Of a stretch of DNA of 64,000 nt, positions 31,524 to 42,291 are shown piece after piece. A program made the position numbers and the translations under genes. The notes beneath the pieces were generated by a model. It saw only the letters and a program-made list of their open reading frames with translations. It was not told where the DNA came from and did no database searches. Location of the stretch: assembly GCA_963971405.1 (NCBI GenBank), contig OZ020489.1, forward strand, positions 4,774,001-4,838,000, given 5' to 3'. Source of the stretch: Psococerastis gibbosa. Lineage: Eukaryota; Arthropoda; Insecta; Psocodea; Psocidae. Positions within the stretch are counted from its first letter, which is position 1; each line of letters opens with the position of its first letter.

Positions 31524-33823
31524 CAGTCATGGGCGAAGTACGGCCCGCGGGCCAAGTGCGGCCCTCGGGCTAGTCTGATCCGGCCCGCGACACGATTTTG
31601 ATTAACCCCTAAAATTAACTGCACATAGGAAGTGATAATTTTTTTTGTGCAGCTATAATAGTTAACGGGAGCCTTAGGTGTGGTATTATCGCATCTAACA
31701 CTAACTGAGTTTGCATCGTGTGTTTTCGTTCCGTAGAAAATGTATGTATATCGGTAGTATGGCGATTTAGTGCGATGCGTGTGGCCTGTCCTGTAGATCG
31801 TTCGGTGTTGCTCGGTCAAGTTCGGGATGAATCGGCGCTAGCAATATTGTTTTGTCCGTCGGCTGTTCTCTGGGTCAGTGTAGTTCAGACTTGGAAATAA
31901 TTTTTTACACCTATTAAGGATAAACCTGTGTGCCTAATTTGCAATGAAGCTGTAGCCGTATTTAAGGAATTTAACCTCTCTCGACATTTCATGACAAAAC
32001 ATAACAACGCCACTTATGAAAAGATGACTGAAGAAGAACGGAAGCAAAAATCAGGAGCTCTACGTAAGCAAATATCAGGTCAGCAAAATATTTTTAAAAA
32101 GCTGAACAGCTCTCAAAAGCTTGCTACACGTGCCAGCTATGTTGTAGCATACAATATTGCTAAAAGTAACAAAACATTTTCTGATGGCGAATTTGTAAAA
32201 ACTTGTTTACTTCAAGTAAGTGATATTTTGTGTCCTGAAAAAACAAGGGATTTTGAAGCAGTAAGTTTGTCCCGAAAAACAATTACGTCTAGAATTGAAG
32301 CTATCAACAAGCAGTTTGTAACACAACTAGAATCAAAGATAAGCACGTGTAAATTCTGTTCTTTTGCGTTGGATGAAAGCACCGACATAACTGACACAGC
32401 TCAGTCACTGATATTTATAAGAGGTATAGATGACAACTTTGGTGTTACTGAAGAATTAGCCTCCATGCGTTCATTAAAGGGAACGACAAAAGGATCAGAC
32501 ATTTTTGAAGAATTTCAAGAAACTATCACATCTTTGAAAGTACCTCTGACCACTATTTGTAACATTACTACTGACGGAGCACCAAATATGACAGGGGCAA
32601 AATCTGGTTTTGTCGGCAAATTTAATGAATCATTTCCTGGGAACGAAGTGGTGTTTCTTCATTGTATCATCCATCAGGAAACTCTGTGTAAATCTGCTCT
32701 AGAAATGAAACATGTGCTTGATGTTGTTATTAAAATTGTTAATAGCATTCGTTCGCGAGCGCTCAACCATAGGCAATTTCAAGAGTTTCTTTACTCATTG
32801 CAGTCAGAATATTCTGACGTACTTTACTACACCAAAGTAAGGTGGCTCAGTGCAGGGCGGGTTTTTGAACGAGTTTGGGATCTAAAAGACGAAATTATCT
32901 CTTTTATGGAAGAAAAAGGAATGGACGAGTGTGATCATTTGAAAGATATGTTATGGCTTTCAGACTTTGCATTTTTTACAGATATTTTTAGCCACATCAA
33001 TAAATTGAACCTTAAACTCCAGGGAAGAAATCAATTGATTCATGATACTTGGGGTCATATCAGGGGTTTCAAACTGCAGTTAAATCTATTTTCCAAACAA
33101 CTACTCAAGAAAGACTTCACTCATTTTCCAAGGTTAAAATCCATTGCAGTTACAGAAGACAAAGTTAAGAGCTATGAGAAAAACGTAAAATGTCTTCATG
33201 AAGAATATGAACGAAGATTCCAAGACTTCAAAGTTATCGAACAGGACCTGGAGATTTTTAGCATGCCATTTAATTTGGATTGTGAATCAGTTAAACCAGA
33301 ACTGCAGCTCGAACTAATTGAGTTGCAATTTAACACTGAATTGAAACAACTATTTCTCAATGTTTCGAAGATTGAGTTCTACAAGGCCCTGTCAAAAACA
33401 ACTTTTCCAAACCTGAAATCTCACGCTCAGAAGATAATTTCGATGTATTCCTCTTCTTACATCTGTGAACAGGTGTTTTCTACTATGAAGCTTCGCAAAA
33501 ACAGTGTTAGAAACCGATTGACTGACCATAATTTAGCTTCACTACTGCGAATCAGCTCATCTCAGTTTCTACCAGATTATGACCAACTTTTACAATCTCA
33601 GTCACAATTTCATCTGTCTCATACGCCTTCATGCACTTCTAAAGATTAATCATTTTTTGTGACTTGTTTGGAAGTTTTTACCATTTTAGTATATAAGTTG
33701 TGTATGATGTAAAATTAAACAATAAAAAGGTTTAGGCCTATAACTTGTTATTTTTTTTTTTGGCCCGCTTGTAAATTTTTAAATTTTATCTGGCCCTACT
33801 TTTAAAAAGTTTGCCCATCACTG
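31524..33823 (+). mobile_element. hAT transposon (GTF2IRD2-like) nested in LINE family B
   Basis: A 2,300-bp element with ends CAGTCATGGGC (31,524-31,534) and GCCCATCACTG (33,813-33,823), an 11-bp hAT inverted repeat with one mismatch. The flanking 8-bp duplications are ATCTATCC and ATCTACCC (one mismatch). It carries one large transposase frame. The TIRs are followed by CG-rich sequence such as GGCCCGCGGGCC, typical of this hAT group. Confidence 0.93.
31901..33649 (+). CDS. hAT transposase, GTF2IRD2-like, open but without a start codon
   Basis: The open frame runs from just after TAA (31,898-31,900) to the stop at 33,647-33,649. The N-terminus has a BED-type zinc finger (CLICNEAVAVFKEFNLSRHF, then MTKH). 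The body has SFALDESTDITDTAQ with the first acidic block, TTDGAPNMTGAKSGFVG with the catalytic DG motif and FLHCIIHQETLCKSAL. The C-terminal dimerisation region has SSYICEQVFSTMKLRKNSVR. The family is that of GTF2IRD2-like/Charlie-type hAT proteins. There is no ATG upstream in frame before the TAA, so the native N-terminus (or its first exon) is lost or split. Otherwise it is uninterrupted for about 580 codons. Confidence 0.85.
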   Translation, partial: FFTPIKDKPVCLICNEAVAVFKEFNLSRHFMTKHNNATYEKMTEEERKQKSGALRKQISGQQNIFKKLNSSQKLATRASYVVAYNIAKSNKTFSDGEFVKTCLLQVSDILCPEKTRDFEAVSLSRKTITSRIEAINKQFVTQLESKISTCKFCSFALDESTDITDTAQSLIFIRGIDDNFGVTEELASMRSLKGTTKGSDIFEEFQETITSLKVPLTTICNITTDGAPNMTGAKSGFVGKFNESFPGNEVVFLHCIIHQETLCKSALEMKHVLDVVIKIVNSIRSRALNHRQFQEFLYSLQSEYSDVLYYTKVRWLSAGRVFERVWDLKDEIISFMEEKGMDECDHLKDMLWLSDFAFFTDIFSHINKLNLKLQGRNQLIHDTWGHIRGFKLQLNLFSKQLLKKDFTHFPRLKSIAVTEDKVKSYEKNVKCLHEEYERRFQDFKVIEQDLEIFSMPFNLDCESVKPELQLELIELQFNTELKQLFLNVSKIEFYKALSKTTFPNLKSHAQKIISMYSSSYICEQVFSTMKLRKNSVRNRLTDHNLASLLRISSSQFLPDYDQLLQSQSQFHLSHTPSCTSKD

Positions 33824-35772
33824 ATCTACCCATACTCATTACTTTGGACTCAAATGCGGAACTACTACCTACTAGACCAAAGTACCAACTAGATCTACTG
33901 GACATAGAGACTTTCAACACTTACTTAGATAGGCACTTAACACACAGACCTGAACTCGTGACTACCAGACAAATCGATCAGGAGGTCAACACACTGACTC
34001 ACTACATTCAAACAGCTACGGCACTAGCTGCACCACTACAACAACCAGGCAGGAGACTGAGACTACCACAATACATACTGAAACTGATAGACCAAAGGAA
34101 CCGACTACGTACGCAATTTAGTCGCCACAGAGACCTACATACCAAGGGACAAATAAACAAACTCAGACGTACCATCTTAGAGAAAATCAGGAACTACACC
34201 ACTGCCACCTGGATTAAACATACTAAGGACCTCTCACCACGGGAAAGTGACAAAAAGGCTACGACGGACTCCGACGTACTTATTGACAAAGACGGAACCA
34301 CACACAGTGCTCCGATTGCCAAGGCTAACCTTTTAGCTGAAACAATCGCGACACCACACACTGACCCACGGGACATACACTTCACAAACACAGTGGACAG
34401 CCTGGAGAAGACTTACATGGCCAGACCTACTAGACAACGCACAAAACAGACTAATAGACACGAATTAACCTACTACATAAAACGGTTTAAAAGCAACAAG
34501 GCACCAGGACCTGATGGCATTGTCAACAGAATACTTAAAATTCTGCCCGACTCTGCCCTTGACTACCTCGCTAACATCTTCAATGCATGCATCAACGTCT
34601 CTTACTACCCTACCGCATGGAAATCAGCTGAGATCCTAGTCTTAAATAAACCGGGAAAAAATGCACAAGACCCAAGCAGCTATAGGCCTATTAGCCTGCT
34701 GAACACCATGGGTAAGTTACTAGAGGCGGTCATGCTGCATAGACTTAACGTACAAATAAAGAGACATAACCTGGACCTACCGGAACAATTCGGCTTTAGG
34801 GAACGATATTCTACTACACATGCGGTACTCCGACTAACCGAACATGTCAGGAAGCGATGGAACCACGGCGAGCCGACAGGGGCGGTATTGCTGGACGTTG
34901 CCCGCGCTTTCGACAGTGTTTGGACTAACGGACTTATCTACCAACTACAGGACAGCTCCAGACAGCCTAGTCCACATTATACACTCCTATTTAGAAGGCA
35001 GAACGTTTGTGGTCAACCTGAATGGCATCCTGTCGGGGCAGCAAGTTATGTGTGCGGGCGTACCTCAGGGTTGTCTCCTAGGTCCCAAACTGTTCACCTT
35101 TTATATCAGAACGATTCCAACCACTGAGCAAGTCCATCTTGGAGTGTACGCGGATGATACCACGGTGTATACGTCCTCTAGAAGCGCCAAACACATTGTA
35201 CAACGACTTAACAAAACGTTACAGACCATAAACGAGTGGTGTACGTGTATAAAAATTAATGTATCTAAGAGTGAAGCCATTATGTTCACCAATGCTAGGA
35301 AAAAACACATAACGGACCTGCCGACCATGAACAACCAACCTATACGATGGACAAAATCTGTTAAATACTTAGGTATATAACACTCGACAAAACCCTAACT
35401 TACACTAAACATATCAAACAGGTTCGATCTAAGACGTTAGGAGGTGCTGCAAAGCTCTCATCACTACTCAACACACGCTCACAATTAACAATTGACAACG
35501 GGCTACTAATCTACAGAACTATACTACGACCGGTCTTCATGTACGGATCTACTGCGTGGGGCGGCACATGTAAAACAAACATTAATACATTACAAATGCT
35601 ACAAAATAAACTAGTTAGACGCGCTGTGAGGGCTCCACCTTACATGTCCAACGCGTATATTCAGAGGGAATGCCCAGTGCCTACCACCCGAGAACAAATA
35701 TGTGCAGCTTGTAATAGAAAAAAAAATAGTATAATCAGAAAATATAAGGAATCGGCCAAATATTGGAAATGA
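33824..35772 (+). pseudogene. LINE family B ORF2, RT part right of the hAT
   Basis: It continues the SDHLP motif (PILITLDSNAELLPTRPKYQ), then a long linker and RT: FKSNKAPGPDGIVNRILKIL, SYRPISLLNTMGKLLEAVML, FGFRERYSTTHAVLRL and VLLDVARAFDSVW. A frameshift occurs at about 34,950. A second frame follows (CAGVPQGCLLGPKLFTFYIR, then YADDTTVYTSS near 35,147 and VKYLGI) with a further stop at about 35,380, and a last open piece (GLLIYRTILRPVFMYGSTAW) ends at 35,772. Confidence 0.85.
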
Positions 35773-36940
35773 ACAGGAGGAACATGATTGGGATCCATCT
35801 TGGCTGAGCTTTATTGTTTTCGGATTGCGTTGAAAAATTGAAGGACGGAAAAGTATTTTTTTAATGAGCTTTAATTGTATTCGGTTCGGAAATTTCTAAT
35901 ATGATAATGAACTAAGAAGCCCGGAGAGATTGTGGGGGACCACCCCTTGGTGGAGACCAGATGAGAGGTTTAAATCATTGCCGAAGATGCAGCCATACGA
36001 CGTGGCAGATGTCGAAGGACTTGTATCTCGGCATTCGCGGACGATGAGGGCTGGACGGACTGGGCGAGTATTTTATGAACATTAACGAACTACATGTCTT
36101 CTAAATAAAAGTAATGTAAAATAAAAGTAGAAGGTTACTTCCTTTCCATGAGAAGTTTTATGCTTCCACAGCTGTCTTGTCCTTCCCTATCCTGCGGGAG
36201 CTAGGAAACTATTACCACGATACTAGACGATACCCGTTACCTAAAGACTTCTTGGCTCTCTCATAATGGGGAGGGAAACATATCATATAAACCCGATTGT
36301 GACTTTCGGAGAGGAGTGCGTCCGCCCCTAGCGGATGAAATCTACCGCCAATATCTTTGAGACAGAGACTCTAATCCAACTTGTACTGTGTCGTGTGTGT
36401 TTACATTTTATGTTACAGCAAGCAGTCCAGCTGGTGCTTATGAAAGCAGGTGGATTGTCCACCTGACCAACTTCAGTTACAGGGCGTTTGTAAGACCCAC
36501 ATCAGGTTTAGTACTACTGAGATGAAGCCGGACGTCTCTAACAGTCAGGAAAAGCCATCACCACACATTAACCCACTTCAATTTTTACACTAGCTATCTC
36601 CCTTATTCGGTAAGGCGTTCCTTTACTCTTTTGCCATCCTAGCTATCTTTTGACTAACAACTAACATGAAATCACGCTAAGGCAACCTACACACACTGGA
36701 GAGGTTCTTGGTGCCTGGAGGCTTTTTTCCTCTCCAACCAAATACGTATACTAGTCTTTTCTAACGCATACAATAGGCTATTCAGTCTAGTCTAATAAGG
36801 GTCCAATGCCTCTTGAGGTAGACCCTTTATCCTTCCGCTTATATCTTTCGAGAGGTGACGTCGGTATTTGAAACCATTCATCATTTCCTAGAGCGAGGTT
36901 GGGGCTCTATATCAAAAACATTTTCGCATTTTCGCATTCA
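35773..36940. other. LINE B 3' UTR and unassigned sequence
   Basis: About 35,773-36,115 is probably the LINE B 3' UTR (AATAAA-like signals near 36,103). The following 800 bp, up to the gypsy repeat array at 36,941, holds nothing I recognise; it may be gypsy-related. Confidence 0.4.
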
Positions 36941-37652
36941 CCATCTACGTGCCGGGAAGGGGACTGTTGACTGGCTGAGGGTGTAGTGTAGTGTGGTGTA
37001 GTTTGAGGGCCATTTTAGAGGAGCATTTGAGGGTGGGTGGTCCGGTCAATGGGGCGGTAACGTTGACCAGAAATCCGCACTGGGTACCTGGGTAACCCTA
37101 GGTAGTCAGGTACCAAATGAAGGACGCCTTTTATATCAACACTATCGATGTTTTGGCTGGATATAATCAAATGAAAATTCATCGAGATATCATCCCTCTA
37201 CTCACCATCTACGTGCCGGGAAGAGGACTGTTGTCATATACTGGCTGAGGGTGTAGTGCACTCCTTTAACTCTACAGTTTGAGGGCCGTTTTAGAGGAGT
37301 ATTTGAGGGTGGGTGGTCTGGTCAATGGGGCTGTAACGTTGACCAGACATCCGCACTGGGTACCTGGGTAACCCTAGGTAGTCAGGTACCAAATGAAGGA
37401 CGCCTTTTATATGAACACTCGATGTTTTGGCTGGATATAATCAAATGAAAATTCATCGAGATACCATCCCTCTACTCACCATCTACGTGCCGGGAAGAGG
37501 ACTGTTGTCATATACTGGCTGAGGGTGTAGTGCACTCCTTTAACTCTACAGTTTGAGGGCCGTTTTAGAGGAGTATTTGAGGGTGGGTGGTCTGGTCAAT
37601 GAGGCTGTAACGTTGACCAGACGTGGTACCTGGGTAACCCTAGGTAGTCAGG
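36941..37652 (+). repeat. Gypsy-derived tandem array, about 2.7 units of 264-274 bp
   Basis: CCATCTACGTGCCGGGAAG recurs at 36,941, 37,205 and 37,479. Each unit contains the gypsy RT segment (ATGAAGGACGCCTTTTATAT, GGCTGGATATAATCAAATGA) plus a GT-rich segment (TTGAGGGTGGGTGGTCTGGT) and GTACCTGGGTAACCCT. The last unit is cut at about 37,652. Confidence 0.9.
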
Positions 37653-37736
37653 TAAAAGGAGAAGTGAAAACCGGGAAACCCCGTCTCCTTGTATATAGTA
37701 TTATTATTATTATAGTATTATATTATTAGTCGCGGT

Positions 37737-38286
37737 CATTGGGAAAACGTACGAAGAAATGAAAGAGAGATTAAGACGGGTCCTACGACTTCTACGAGAG
37801 TATTATATTGGCCCAAATGTCGATTCCTACAGACAAGAACCACCTACCTGGGTTTAGCAATCGGGGAAGGAAAGATCAGAGTAACCGACGACAAGGTGAC
37901 AGTAATCAAGAGCTATCCGGCGCCCAAAACGGTAAAACAAATCCGGTCTTTCATCGGAATGTGCGCCTGGTTTAAACGTTTCATCAAGGATTTTTTCGAG
38001 GTTGCTGCTCCACTGACTCACCTTACCCGAAAGAAAGTGCCTTTCCATTGGGATAATGATCAAGAAGTTGCCTTTCAAGCTTTTAAAAAATTATTTAACC
38101 ACCACTCCTGTTCTTAGCTGTCCAGACTTCGAAAAGCCTTTCGAGATACACATAGATGGATCCTTGAAGCAGGTCGGAGGAATGCTAGTCCAAGAGATAG
38201 ATGGGGAGAAAACTGTCATAGCCTATACATCAAAGAAGCTTACTCCGTGCCAACAGAAATACTCCATAGTAGAAATAGAATTGTAA
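37737..38286 (+). pseudogene. Gypsy-like RT end and RNase H, broken
   Basis: It starts after the RT active site (GKTYEEMKERLRRVLRLLRE), then frames with KSYPAPKTVKQIRSFIGMCA, WFKRFIKDFFEVAAPLTHLT, PDFEKPFEIHIDGSLKQVGG and IAYTSKKLTPCQQKYSIVEI. This is the RT tether and RNase H of a Ty3/gypsy polyprotein, with frameshifts near 37,820 and 38,095. Confidence 0.85.
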
Positions 38287-38444
38287 TACGGGAACGAATT
38301 CGGAAGTGTAAAGAATGTCAAATGCATAAAGCATCCAACCAACCACCTACGGGACTAATGCAAGTCCGCGACACCATGATACAACCAGGTGCCATTTGGA
38401 CAAGCGACATGGTGGGAGTTGATGTCGTTCCTCAGCACCAATAG
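38281..38444 (+). pseudogene. Gypsy-like integrase fragment
   Basis: Directly after the RNase H end, the frame reads RKCKECQMHKASNQPPTGLM, with the second cysteine pair of the integrase zinc finger (C-x-x-C), then IWTSDMVGVDVVPQ, the first part of the integrase core. The material between RNase H and this point is deleted, so the two domains are fused. No LTR follows. Confidence 0.75.
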
Positions 38445-38476
38445 ACAGCAGATAGAGCCGTCTGACACTAACTTAG

Positions 38477-38500
38477 TTTTTTTTTTTTTTTTTTTTTTTT
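38477..38500 (-). repeat. Poly(T) run (poly(A) on the minus strand)
   Basis: T24. It could be the tail of a minus-strand retroposon, but no element body was recognised to its right. Confidence 0.6.
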
Positions 38501-38549
38501 AATGCAAATATATATGCATTAGACTGGGACCGAATACATTTAAAAACTC

Positions 38550-39340
38550 CTGCTGCAAATGACGGCAACTCTAGAACATAGATTAGATATAGAGCGAATG
38601 CTGGAGATAAAGACTTGAAGGAGCACCTGCAAAAAATAATGCAGCTAATGCAATGTACACAAGCCGCAGCAAGGCAAAATTCCCTAATAGAATGCTTCGG
38701 CAACTTATTGTAAATAAAAATAGTCAATAAAAGCAGATATTTTACTATTTTGGCAAATGAAACCACTGACATTTCGCAAATAGTACAACTATCATTAAGT
38801 GTGCGTTATATGGATGTCGACCGTATGGTTCTTAGGGAAGACTTTATATTTTATTCCGGTTTTTGACGTAACCGGAGAAGCACTCACCCGCGCCATTGAA
38901 GAAAACATGGTAAAGCTAGGCTTAGAAAAACCAAACAGTACAACAAATGCGGTAGCGATCAGCACCTTAACAATAAAAACAATACAATTTTTGGAAGTTT
39001 TTATCCAGTATACTAAAATTCTGGTAGGGCTAGTGTACCGTCCAACTGGAGCGAGCAACTTGGGAAACAAACGTTGAGGAGGTACTCGGGAGATTTGCAT
39101 CAGCCTATGAGCATATTATTTTAACATGCTACTGCTTCGTCACGAAGCCTTTGCAAATATAAATATTGAAATATGTGGAAAAAGTTTTAAGGAATGGATG
39201 TACAAACTTTTGTTAGAACAGAAAGTAGAAACAAACTTTCCAAATGTTGAAATACTGCTGAGGATGTATTTGGTAGCGTCAAGAGCATTTATGAATTTTG
39301 GAGGGATTTGCACCCACGGCCCCCACAAGGGTTAATCCAG
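38550..39340 (+). pseudogene. ZMYM1-like/hAT transposase remnant
   Basis: Degenerate coding in shifting frames: after 38,720 it resembles FSILADETTDISQIVQLSLS, YMDVDRM and LREDFILF, the first catalytic block of TTF-zinc-finger (ZMYM1-like) hAT proteins, then a frame with LTRAIEENMVKLGLEKPN. Many stops. This type could be the source of the fragment at 19.6-20.3 kb, but they do not overlap. Confidence 0.6.
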
Positions 39341-39423
39341 CACTGCTGATCAGTGTTGGATACGACATCATTCTTTCTTTTAAGTGGGTTGCAGTCATGC
39401 ACACGACATTCACTTTTATTTTC

Positions 39424-40600
39424 TTATTGTTCCAGATGGTTGGACGATAGTCTTGCACTGAGAACGGCACTTTTAGGCTGCATCGAATTTGAAAACGCCA
39501 CACGAGCGAAAATGTGTGCAGTTTTCAGAAAAACATTTTGAGGAAGTGGGATGTTGTTAACATGATCGCATGTGTGGTGGGCAATAATGCAAGCATTATT
39601 ATGGGGGCTATCAAGTTGGGTGGTTGGGGGCATCATGCCTGCTTTGCTCATACTCCTAATCTAATTGTGCAGTTAGGAACAAAGGAAATTGATGACGTAG
39701 TTGAGAAAGCAAAGGCGACAGTTAGATTCTTTAAAAAAAAGGAGCCCGGAAAAACACAAATTAGAAAATGCTATGGAGCAAATTAAAATGTTGAAACTCA
39801 AGTCGATTCAGGAGCATCCCACGTGGTGGAACCCTACATATCTCATGTTGGTGCGCCAACATTGGCCTCACTCGATTCTGATTTTGATGTGAATATTCCG
39901 GAGCTGCCGACCCATGCTGAGTAGAACATTACTAAGCAGATGCTTCATCATCTGACCCTGAAGACTCGGAACTTGTTGCCGGGGACATTATTGGTTCGAC
40001 TGATTAATAATCTGACATGGAATGTAGCACTGAAGAATTAATCGAACCGTCCGAGTTGGTGAGCTCAAATACGACGGTTTTTGAAGGTAATCCAAGCCCA
40101 TTTGCCCTGTTAGACCCTTTAGATATCTCAACTTCTGTAAGCAATGGGCCCTGGCTACCTAATTTACAGTCATATCCGAAGTCAAAGTTTGGCGTTAGGT
40201 AAGGCTACCAGATGTCCAGATTCAGTACTGACAGTTATGATTTCCAGGTGTACTGTCCGGAGTCCCCAGCAATTTTTGAAAATCCTGAAATTGTCCAGCT
40301 TTTGAGAAATTGTTTCATTAGGAGATGTCAAAAACTTATTTTTTGAAAATAAGGCCTATTGTTTTCCCTGTCGTTTTTTTGTGACTGCAAACCACGAAGA
40401 AATGCCACCTTTTACTAATTGGAAGAACACCACTGAGATAAATGCAGGAATGCATCAACACGAATGCGGTAAAATTCATAAAAACTCAGTAGAGTCATGG
40501 AAAAGCTACACAGAAAAGCAAGCAGGCACAAACACTTCCAATACAGTATACATAATAGTCTCCTTAGTAACGTTGTAACTTAATACCGCTCCATGGCAGT
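39424..40600 (+). pseudogene. Composite hAT remnant, copy 2
   Basis: At 39,424-39,930 is a ZBED-type hAT transposase internal region: WLDDSLALRTALLGCIEF, then VNMIACVVGNNASIIMGAIK, HHACFAHTPNLIVQLGTKEI and DDVVEKAKATVRFFKKKEPG, ending SELPTHA. At 40,017-40,202 is an open stretch (TSVSNGPWLPNLQSYPKSKF) that may be the start of a ZMYM-like protein. At 40,345-40,580 is a TTF-type N-terminal fragment (KAYCFPCRFFVTANHEEMPP, NWKNTTEINAGMHQHECGKI). The same two kinds of fragment, in the same order, occur at 21.36-21.84 kb. Confidence 0.75.
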
Positions 40601-40973
40601 GACAGTGACCAGAAGAGTGACAAGAACTACAGTTCTGGCATTTAATAAAAGTGAGATTGTAGTTTTGTTTGTGAAAAAAGGTGAGGTGAGCATAGTGTGC
40701 GTTACGATAGAGTTCATGAAGCCTCAGGCAATACCTGCCAAGTAATTAGACGGCAAAGTTTGGTAGTAAAATACCATGCTTCACTTATGGCCCATTCAAA
40801 GAGGGTTATTTATATGGGAACCTGCTCGAGAAAAGCAGTAAAAACGTACCCAACTGAGTTGCTCCGAACCATAGCGAAGTAAATTGGGGTAAGCAGAATA
40901 CCCGATTAAAGAAAAAATGTTAAATTACTATAACATTTGTTGTTATTTAAATTGCAGGTAAGAGGAACTTATA

Positions 40974-41400
40974 ATGCTTCTGAAAGAACGCTTGTTTACC
41001 ACTCAGTTCGCCACTGCCACAGGTATGCATCAATGGACTGTACGTCGAAATTGGTGGAGTCCACCTATGAATGAAGAGTGCGGAAACAATTACTCAATGA
41101 AAGCGTATTACTGCTTCCTAAAGTGGGCCTTTCCAAAAATCACCGGCTTGAACGAGTTTTTTCAGTCTGAAAAGCCGACGAAGACAGTCGCTCATGGCAG
41201 AATGATGGAAGTCTACCAAGATTAACTCCTGACTTACATGGACCGAGATCATGTAATGCGCGGCCCATTAAAAGACATTAAGCCAGACGATGCAACGAAA
41301 TTTAGAAATGTTAAGAACATTTACTTAGGGTCGGACTGGGAGGAACAGTCCCGAGTGTACCAACAACCCCATACTGTTGGAAGATATCAGGAATAGAGGC
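40974..41400 (+). pseudogene. hAT-like transposase fragment
   Basis: An open stretch encodes FLKWAFPKITGLNEFFQSEK and KTVAHGRMMEVYQD, then after a stop LTYMDRDHVMRGPLKDIKPD. The pattern (N-x-FQSEKP ... YxxxLLxYMD) resembles the middle of hAT-type transposases in insects. Ends were not found. Confidence 0.5.
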
Positions 41401-41410
41401 CAGGCATTTT

Positions 41411-42270
41411 AATTAATTTTTTGCCGCAAGATAAAAGAGAAGTAAGTATAGGCTTCCCATGATTTTCATCACCCACAAGTAATTTAAGTTGAAATGAATC
41501 ACATTTTACTTTAACTAGATAAAAAATTAGTACCTCCGCCCTCCAATATGCTAACGTCCGAGTAAGCCAGACACATGTATTATTGTTCCAGGTAAGACTT
41601 ATAGTGATCCAACTTTTGAGTCAAATGAGTCCAGTGTTCGCGTTATCTCACAATGAAAGGAATTCTGCAACGCCGGCCTGCCTCGCCACGTGCATCTATA
41701 CTTCCATGGCAGCGCCCCCTCCCGCACTGTGTGATCGCCAGAGACGGATCCCGAGAATCATCACGAACTACGAGTATATAGGCAGCATAGTAGATAGTTA
41801 TATAATGTAGTATATAATAATAATAATATAGTAAATGTACTTGGCAACCATTATGTAAATGAGTTTTCCCTTAGCAGTAAATCCTGAATTCACTGAAAGT
41901 GTTTAAGCAGATCAGCTGATGGTTTGGGCTAGTCGGAAGGTTGTGGGGTTAGGGAATCTTCTAAGGTGAGACGAGGGAAGATGCCGGCCGAAAATTTGGC
42001 TAGCATCGATGATTATCAGAAATGCCTGGCTCCATCTGCGAGTCGACGCCCGATTATTCGACAAATTCGCTGCATGGCCAATTGAATATTGATTTCATTA
42101 ATTATTTTGCTTTGTATTTGTTGCCATAACATGTCGCACGTATAAATTAATATTACTGCATAGCATAGGTAAAATACTAAGTTCCTGACTCAACATCTCG
42201 TCGCATATAGTGAGTAATTATAGTTTAATAATTATTATTCTTGGCTTCTTAGCTTGTTCCGTGCTATAAA
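41411..42270. other. Non-coding stretch
   Basis: AT-rich; no gene, inverted repeat or known element recognised. Confidence 0.4.
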
Positions 42271-42291
42271 TTGTATTTTTCTTTTTCCATC

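Larger units (their letters stand above)
29210..36115 (+). mobile_element. LINE family B (Jockey-like), carrying a nested hAT
   Basis: A Jockey-type LINE with 5' UTR (about 29,210-29,606), a frameshifted ORF1 (29,607-30,864), ORF2 (from about 30,910 to 35,772) and a 3' UTR that may end near AATAAAAGTAATGTAAAATAAAAG at about 36,105. Without the hAT at 31,524-33,823 it would be about 4.6 kb. It lies between two parts of a gypsy-like element. The exact outer ends are uncertain. Confidence 0.8.

Noticed and set aside
38056-38444. Separate small genes for the RNase H and integrase pieces
   Set aside because: They are collinear with a Ty3/gypsy polyprotein and interrupted by frameshifts, so they are parts of one dead element.
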